From: Clostridiales bacterium
Lineage (GTDB): Bacteria > Bacillota > Clostridia > Christensenellales > CAG-138
Assembly (NCBI GenBank): GCA_012517905.1
Contig: JAAYUE010000004.1
Span: 1-45,776 of the forward strand
DNA: 45,776 nt
Reading direction: 5' to 3'
Part shown: positions 40,015-45,776 of the stretch, in pieces
Layout of the letters: each line of letters starts with the position of its first letter
How positions within the stretch are numbered: the first letter of the stretch is position 1
Notes under the pieces: model-generated
What the model saw: only the letters and a program-made list of their open reading frames with translations
Told to the model about the DNA's origin: nothing
Database searches by the model: none
Made by a program: the position numbers and the translations under genes

Positions 40015-40687
40015 AAATGCTATGCCCAGTGACGAAGGCAGCTCGGAATTATATGAATTAAAAGAACAGGTACTTACCGAAGAGGACGCTTTGCAGGAAG
40101 ATTTCTTTAGTTATGACGGCTATCAGGTAGTTCGCCGTGAATTCTTTGCGCATGTGTTCGAGCCGTCCATTACTTTTAACAATTGCAAGGTCTCCTTGAA
40201 TACGGCATGTCTTAATCGGCTGCCGGATGTTGATTATGTACAAATACTGGTGAACCCGGAAGAAAAAAAACTTGCCGTCCGCCCAAGCGCCGAGGATGAA
40301 AAGGATTCTTTCCTTTGGTGCACCACAAAGGGCATAAAGCGTAAACCAAAACAAATAACCTGTCGTATGTTCTTTGCAAAGATCATTCAACTGATGAATT
40401 GGAACCCGGATAACCGTTATAAGATACTTGGAAAGCTGATGCGAAGCGGAAATGAGCACCTGTTTATATTTGACCTTACAGCTACGGAAACTTACCAGCG
40501 TTTCCTAAGTGACGGGGAGAAGCCTAGAACTTCGCGCACTCCTGTCTTCCCTGCGGAGTGGCAAAATCAGTTTGGACTGCCGGTCGAGGAACACCGGAGG
40601 CTGCTCCAAGTGAATATATTTGAAGGCTATACCGTTTTTGGGATGGAAGATAAGCCTTCTATCCCGGCGGATGCGCCTGAAAGATAA
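40004..40687 (+). CDS. Unknown protein repeating the recombinase C-terminal domain (copy 2)
   Basis: A 227-residue soluble protein of no family known to me. Its middle (about residues 45-165) is related to the tail of the upstream recombinase: DYVQILVNPEEKKLAVRPS here against LYIEMLVHPSEHLLVVRPC there, followed by NWNPDNRYKILGKL against GWKPACKYRVRGIY. A later region also matches: PVFPAEWQNQFGLPVEEHRR against MAYPSSWADNFGNNYYRHAQ. It overlaps the recombinase gene by 11 bp, so the two are translated together. It could be a DNA-binding or directionality partner of the recombinase; that is inference. Confidence 0.85.
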   Translation: MENKNAMPSDEGSSELYELKEQVLTEEDALQEDFFSYDGYQVVRREFFAHVFEPSITFNNCKVSLNTACLNRLPDVDYVQILVNPEEKKLAVRPSAEDEKDSFLWCTTKGIKRKPKQITCRMFFAKIIQLMNWNPDNRYKILGKLMRSGNEHLFIFDLTATETYQRFLSDGEKPRTSRTPVFPAEWQNQFGLPVEEHRRLLQVNIFEGYTVFGMEDKPSIPADAPER

Positions 40688-40709
40688 TCTGTCAGAAAGG
40701 ATGATTAGA

Positions 40710-41084
40710 ATGACAGATAACAGTACGATAAGGCCTGCAATATTGGTCGACCTTAAAAAGTATCGGATCAGAATACATAAAAATACGCTCCGTTCCATCG
40801 GTACTCCGAATTATGTTCTGCTTTTGGTCAATCCAGAAGAACGAACGCTTGCGGTACTTAGAAGCGAACGTTCAGATCCGCGGTCGTACCGTATAACCAC
40901 AACATCACTTGAGTCAAATAAATCGGTTGAATTGTACAGTCGTTCTCTGGTAAAGAATCTGCGTGAGGTGTGCAGCGGGTGGCAGGACAGCCAGTCATAC
41001 CGTCTGTACGGAGAGATAATTCCATGCGAAGGAATGGCCCGTTTTTCCATGTCCGAGGCAGTATTAGTGAACGGAGCCGAGTGA
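40710..41084 (+). CDS. Small protein repeating the recombinase C-terminal domain (copy 3)
   Basis: A 124-residue protein of no family I recognise. It is a minimal version of the domain in the two upstream genes: NYVLLLVNPEERTLAVLRS (residues 34-52) and WQDSQSYRLYGEIIPCEGMA (about 91-110), with the same spacing between the two. It lacks the later PxxW region. I chose the ATG at 40710, with AAAGG upstream; an ATG at 40701 is an alternative. It lies 22 nt after the previous stop and 7 nt before the ParB-like gene. The three copies suggest a hetero-oligomer working on DNA. Confidence 0.82.
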   Translation: MTDNSTIRPAILVDLKKYRIRIHKNTLRSIGTPNYVLLLVNPEERTLAVLRSERSDPRSYRITTTSLESNKSVELYSRSLVKNLREVCSGWQDSQSYRLYGEIIPCEGMARFSMSEAVLVNGAE

Positions 41085-41091
41085 TAGTATC

Positions 41092-42039
41092 ATGAGAGAA
41101 AAAGGTATATACAAGCTGAAAATCGATGAAGGTTTCAAACAACTGATTTCACCTTTATCAGCGGAAGAACTGCAGCAGCTTGAACAGAATATTATAAGAG
41201 ACGGATGTCGCGAACCGTTATGCGTATGGAATAAAACGATTGTAGATGGCCACAACCGTTATGAAATATGCATGCGAAGACAGATTCTATTTTTGATTCA
41301 ATATATTTTTTTCAGAAACCGCGAGGAGGCTATAGCATGGATTTGTGCCAACCAGCTTGGCCGCCGTAACATCACGGATGAAACACGCAAATACCTTATC
41401 GGGAAAAGGTATGAAACTGAAAAAATCCTTGGTGCCCATAATGCCGCCGGAACAAATCAGCATACGAAAAAAGAGGTCAGGGCAAATATGTTGCCCGAAC
41501 CTCCTTTCGGAATAACAGCGGGTCGGACAAGGGAGCGGCTCGGCGAGGAATACCGCATATCGCATCCTACCATCCTTAAATATGAGAAGTATTCTCAGGC
41601 AATGGATAAGCTATCGGGTATTCTCCCGGAACTGGTTCCAAAAATATTATCCGGCGAAGTGAGACTATCCCATGAAAACGTTGTTGATCTGTCCTGTTTA
41701 TCAGCACAGGACGCCCGGAGGATGAGACAGTTTTTATATGATGGCGCAACAGATACCGATATACGAAAGATTATTATGAAAAGACATATCTCAGCAGAAA
41801 ATCAGCCCCTTCAAATACCCACGGGTTCCATCAAGGACATGCCTGCTTACGATCCGGATGCGGAAATATCAAGCCTTGTGTTTACTATTCCGTCCTGGAT
41901 AAGTTCGATTGACCGTGTACGTTCTGCCGCAAACTTTAATGACATATCGGATAATGCACGCTGTAAACTCGAAATTGAACTGCTAAAATTAAAAGATACT
42001 ATTGAATCTATGATGTCAGCTATTAAGGGGGTAATATAA
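41092..42039 (+). CDS. ParB N-terminal domain protein
   Basis: A 315-residue ParB/Spo0J-like protein. The ParB nuclease-fold core begins PLSAEELQQLEQNIIRDGCR and has the box II motif VDGHNRYEIC (51-60). A family segment ICANQLGRRNITDETRKYLI (about 84-103) and a helix-turn-helix-like EEYRISHPTILKYEKYSQAM follow, then a C-terminal coiled region. Proteins of this kind occur on plasmids and integrative elements as partition or regulatory proteins. No ParA is present, so partition in the classical sense is unlikely. It overlaps the next gene by 1 bp (TAATG). Confidence 0.88.
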   Translation: MREKGIYKLKIDEGFKQLISPLSAEELQQLEQNIIRDGCREPLCVWNKTIVDGHNRYEICMRRQILFLIQYIFFRNREEAIAWICANQLGRRNITDETRKYLIGKRYETEKILGAHNAAGTNQHTKKEVRANMLPEPPFGITAGRTRERLGEEYRISHPTILKYEKYSQAMDKLSGILPELVPKILSGEVRLSHENVVDLSCLSAQDARRMRQFLYDGATDTDIRKIIMKRHISAENQPLQIPTGSIKDMPAYDPDAEISSLVFTIPSWISSIDRVRSAANFNDISDNARCKLEIELLKLKDTIESMMSAIKGVI

Positions 42040-42941
42040 TGGAAGACTACAGCGCGTTCGTTCCCAAAGTACATTTTGAGCAGATTCCAATTAAAAATCT
42101 CGTATCGAATCAGGAGTATCAGAGGAGTCTGTCAATGTCACATGTCCGGCATACAGTAGAGAATTTTGACTTGTGCCAAATTAACCCGGTGAAGGTCAGC
42201 CGCCGCGACGGTATTAATTACGTTTTTAATGGCCAGCATACAATTGAAATTGTTGCGACAGTCTCCGGGTCACGTGAAACCCCAGTTTGGTGTATGATTT
42301 ATGACGAACTCGAATATACACAGGAAGCTGATATTTTTGCGAATCAGCAGAAATATGTCAAGCAGCTTCTGCCATATGAAATCTTTATGGCTAATATTGA
42401 GGCTGGCAACGATGAACAGCTTATGATCAAAGACCTTGTGGAATCATACGGGCTGTTTATTTCATCAAATAAAGTTCCCGGCGGTATTTGCGCCATATCC
42501 TGTTTGGAACATATTTATCAAAAGTATGGATTCCATGTACTCGACCGCACCTTACGTCTCTGCATAGGAACATGGGAAGGCGATTATAATTCACTGACCG
42601 CTAACATGCTAAGAGGGATAGCTCGGCTGATTGCAGCCTTCGGCGATGTTCTGAAGGACGATTCTTTTAAAGATAAAGTGGGTATTTTTTCGGCCAGAGA
42701 TATAGGGCGAACAGCCAAAGAGCGCAAGGCCGGATCTCTTGGCTATGCTGAAGCTATGCTGCTTGCCTATAATAAAAAACTGAAAAATCCGCTTAAGTGG
42801 TCAAAATTGTACACGAAAAAGTTAGATATGGTGGATGACGATTTTTATATGGATGACGAAGAAAACGTTCCTGATATTCAAGATGAAACACAAGAGGATG
42901 AGATTTGCGTCAATCGACACGAGCCAATTAAAGACAATTAA
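42039..42941 (+). CDS. DUF6551-type ParB-like protein
   Basis: A 300-residue protein with a second, different ParB/sulfiredoxin-like fold: FEQIPIKNLVSNQEYQRSLS, then NPVKVSRRDGINYVFNGQHT, where NGQHTIEIV (64-72) takes the place of the ParB DGHRR box. This is the pattern of DUF6551 proteins of mobile elements. The middle is helical (EADIFANQQKYVKQLLPYEI) and the C-terminus acidic (DDDFYMDDEENVPDIQDETQ). It is the last gene of the recombinase operon, coupled to the ParB gene. Its role is unknown. Confidence 0.82.
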   Translation: MEDYSAFVPKVHFEQIPIKNLVSNQEYQRSLSMSHVRHTVENFDLCQINPVKVSRRDGINYVFNGQHTIEIVATVSGSRETPVWCMIYDELEYTQEADIFANQQKYVKQLLPYEIFMANIEAGNDEQLMIKDLVESYGLFISSNKVPGGICAISCLEHIYQKYGFHVLDRTLRLCIGTWEGDYNSLTANMLRGIARLIAAFGDVLKDDSFKDKVGIFSARDIGRTAKERKAGSLGYAEAMLLAYNKKLKNPLKWSKLYTKKLDMVDDDFYMDDEENVPDIQDETQEDEICVNRHEPIKDN

Positions 42942-42994
42942 GCCGCAGTGATAATCTTGTACCCCGTAGAAGGTTTCTATATACTATACAAATA

Positions 42995-43171
42995 CTAATA
43001 TTTACCTTCGTTCATGTTTTCTTTTTTGGTGACAGTTGTATAGTTCATTATCGCTTCTTCAATGATACGCTTGGCATAGTCCGGCATATTGCTTATATCT
43101 AAAAAATAACGGTCTGACTCTTTTTGTTCCGGATCATTTGTTATCAGGTGTGTTATATCTATCCGATCCAC
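42995..43171 (-). CDS. Hypothetical small protein, 58 aa
   Basis: A short open frame from a GTG at 43171 to a TAG at 42995. It starts MDRIDITHLITNDPEQKESD and ends with a hydrophilic helix (YAKRIIEEAIMNYTTVTKKE). The composition is that of a real small protein, with Lys/Glu/Ile-rich codons as in the island. A weak GGGAATAG lies upstream. It overlaps the end of the next upstream frame by 13 bp. The family is not recognised. Confidence 0.5.
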   Translation of the reverse strand: MDRIDITHLITNDPEQKESDRYFLDISNMPDYAKRIIEEAIMNYTTVTKKENMNEGKY

Positions 43172-43416
43172 TGCTTACTATTCCCTATAAAAAAGATTTT
43201 TTGTACACTATCGCAAAGGCGAAATAATTGCAGAATGGCCATTTGGTTTATGCCAAATTCTTTACTATGGAGTAATGTTTTATTATATTTGATGTCCTGA
43301 ACACTCATCATTTTTCCAGATTGGTGCTGTTCTTGTTTAAGCTGCCCCGTCTGCCGAACGGAGCGTAATTTGCTTCTCTGGCAACTATTGCCGGAAAACC
43401 TGCAAAATTGGAGCAA
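43159..43416 (-). CDS. Hypothetical small protein upstream of the 58-aa gene
   Basis: An 85-codon open frame, convergent with the ParB-like operon and reading toward it. It contains SVQDIKYNKTLLHSKEFGIN and QMAILQLFRLCDSVQKIFFI, which could fold as helices. The start is uncertain: ATG-ATG at 43311-43306 would give 50 residues, and the longest version begins at 43416 beside the groEL terminator. No family is recognised and no strong ribosome site is seen, so it may be a remnant. Confidence 0.3.
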   Translation of the reverse strand: MLQFCRFSGNSCQRSKLRSVRQTGQLKQEQHQSGKMMSVQDIKYNKTLLHSKEFGINQMAILQLFRLCDSVQKIFFIGNSKQWIG

Positions 43417-43449
43417 AAGCCAACCACCGAAGACTTTTGGTGGTTGGCT
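43414..43449 (-). terminator. Terminator of the groES-groEL operon
   Basis: A perfect 11-bp stem (43418-43428 with 43439-43449) and a 10-nt loop, followed on the minus strand by TTTTG. It lies 25 bp after the groEL stop. Confidence 0.9.
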
Positions 43450-43473
43450 GAAAGCTCCACAACATTGAAAATC

Positions 43474-45543
<2,070 letters not shown>

Positions 45544-45570
45544 TTAGCACTCCATCATAATGAGTGCTAA
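45544..45570 (-). promoter_or_regulatory. CIRCE operator of groES-groEL
   Basis: TTAGCACTC (45544-45552), a 9-bp spacer, GAGTGCTAA (45562-45570): an exact match to the HrcA operator consensus, just downstream of the promoter. Confidence 0.97.
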
Positions 45571-45574
45571 TAAT

Positions 45575-45603
45575 ATTTTATTTAGCATTGTTTCTATTGT
45601 CAA
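45575..45603 (-). promoter_or_regulatory. Sigma-A promoter of groES-groEL
   Basis: A perfect TTGACA (45603-45598), a 17-bp spacer and TAAAAT (45580-45575) on the minus strand. Transcription would start beside CIRCE, giving a leader of about 170 nt. Confidence 0.9.
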
Positions 45604-45727
45604 GATTTTTTTCAGATTTTTTAAAAGATTTTTGAAAGCAAATTGCAATTGCAAGTTGGACACTCATGGTAGAGTAAAGGCCAGCTTAAGCTGGGCTTGA
45701 TTACATCGGAGCAAGGGTGGCAGACGC

Positions 45728-45769
45728 TGTCAAGGATGCCTTGGCAAGGCGAAGCCGATTCCTTGACAG
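45728..45769. repeat. Nested inverted repeats at the window end
   Basis: CTGTCAAGGA near 45730 is repeated in inverted form (TCCTTGACAG) ending near 45769. Between them GCCTT-ggc-AAGGC forms a smaller hairpin. No gene was found in 45604-45776. It could be the end of an insertion element or of a neighbouring gene lying outside the window. Confidence 0.5.
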
Positions 45770-45776
45770 TGGCAAA

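Noticed and set aside
38119-42941. Prophage or conjugative element
   Set aside because: No capsid, tail, terminase, relaxase or type IV secretion gene is present in the island as seen; only recombinase, regulator and ParB-like genes can be supported.

Overview
The window looks like a chromosomal segment of a GC-rich member of the Clostridia (Bacillota). The evidence is the Asp23/AmaP/DUF2273 envelope cluster, the lepA-hemW-hrcA-grpE-dnaK-dnaJ order, perfect CIRCE operators, the paired NifU-like and GGGtGRT genes, and clean GGAGG ribosome sites with sigma-A promoters. Nothing points to an outer membrane. I see no rRNA, tRNA or CRISPR array.

Layout. 1-3.7 kb (minus): asp23, amaP, DUF2273, nusB, a TsaD-like gene and the 5' part of xseA. 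4.0-7.2 kb (plus): a GntR regulator, a solitary DNA methyltransferase and a flippase-like membrane protein. 7.2-16.3 kb (minus): an LD-carboxypeptidase, then the heat-shock operon read lepA, hemW, hrcA (with CIRCE), grpE, dnaK, dnaJ. 16.4-23.2 kb (minus): an NlpC/P60 cell-wall hydrolase, cysK behind an ECF S-component fused to a transketolase-like domain, an EamA transporter, and the GGGtGRT/NifU-like pair. 23.5-26.1 kb (plus): an unknown protein, a YhhN-type lysoplasmalogenase and RmuC. 26.2-35.0 kb: an MBL hydrolase, DUF134, a peroxiredoxin behind a PerR-like palindrome, a run of small housekeeping and stress genes, a TetR-ABC exporter operon and prfC.

From about 35.1 kb the sequence changes character. 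There is a frameshifted gene remnant, a TetR/DUF4386 pair with twin operators (the DUF4386 gene is split by a 5-bp duplication), and then an AT-rich island (about 37.4-43.4 kb). The island carries an Xre regulator and a tight operon: a large serine recombinase, two small proteins that repeat a domain found in the recombinase tail, and two different ParB-like proteins. This island is the best candidate for an undescribed system. The window ends with a lower-GC groES-groEL operon under its own CIRCE.

Two chaperone genes are interrupted by in-frame stops at what should be Glu codons: dnaJ (TAG at codon 341) and groEL (TAA at codon 408). In both cases the frame continues with conserved sequence. 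They are either real nonsense mutations or base-call errors. HrcA in the middle of the window should control both CIRCE operons. Hand counts of single 60-base rows gave about 67% GC in lepA, 55% in dnaK, 42% in DUF4386, 37% in the island and 47% in groEL.
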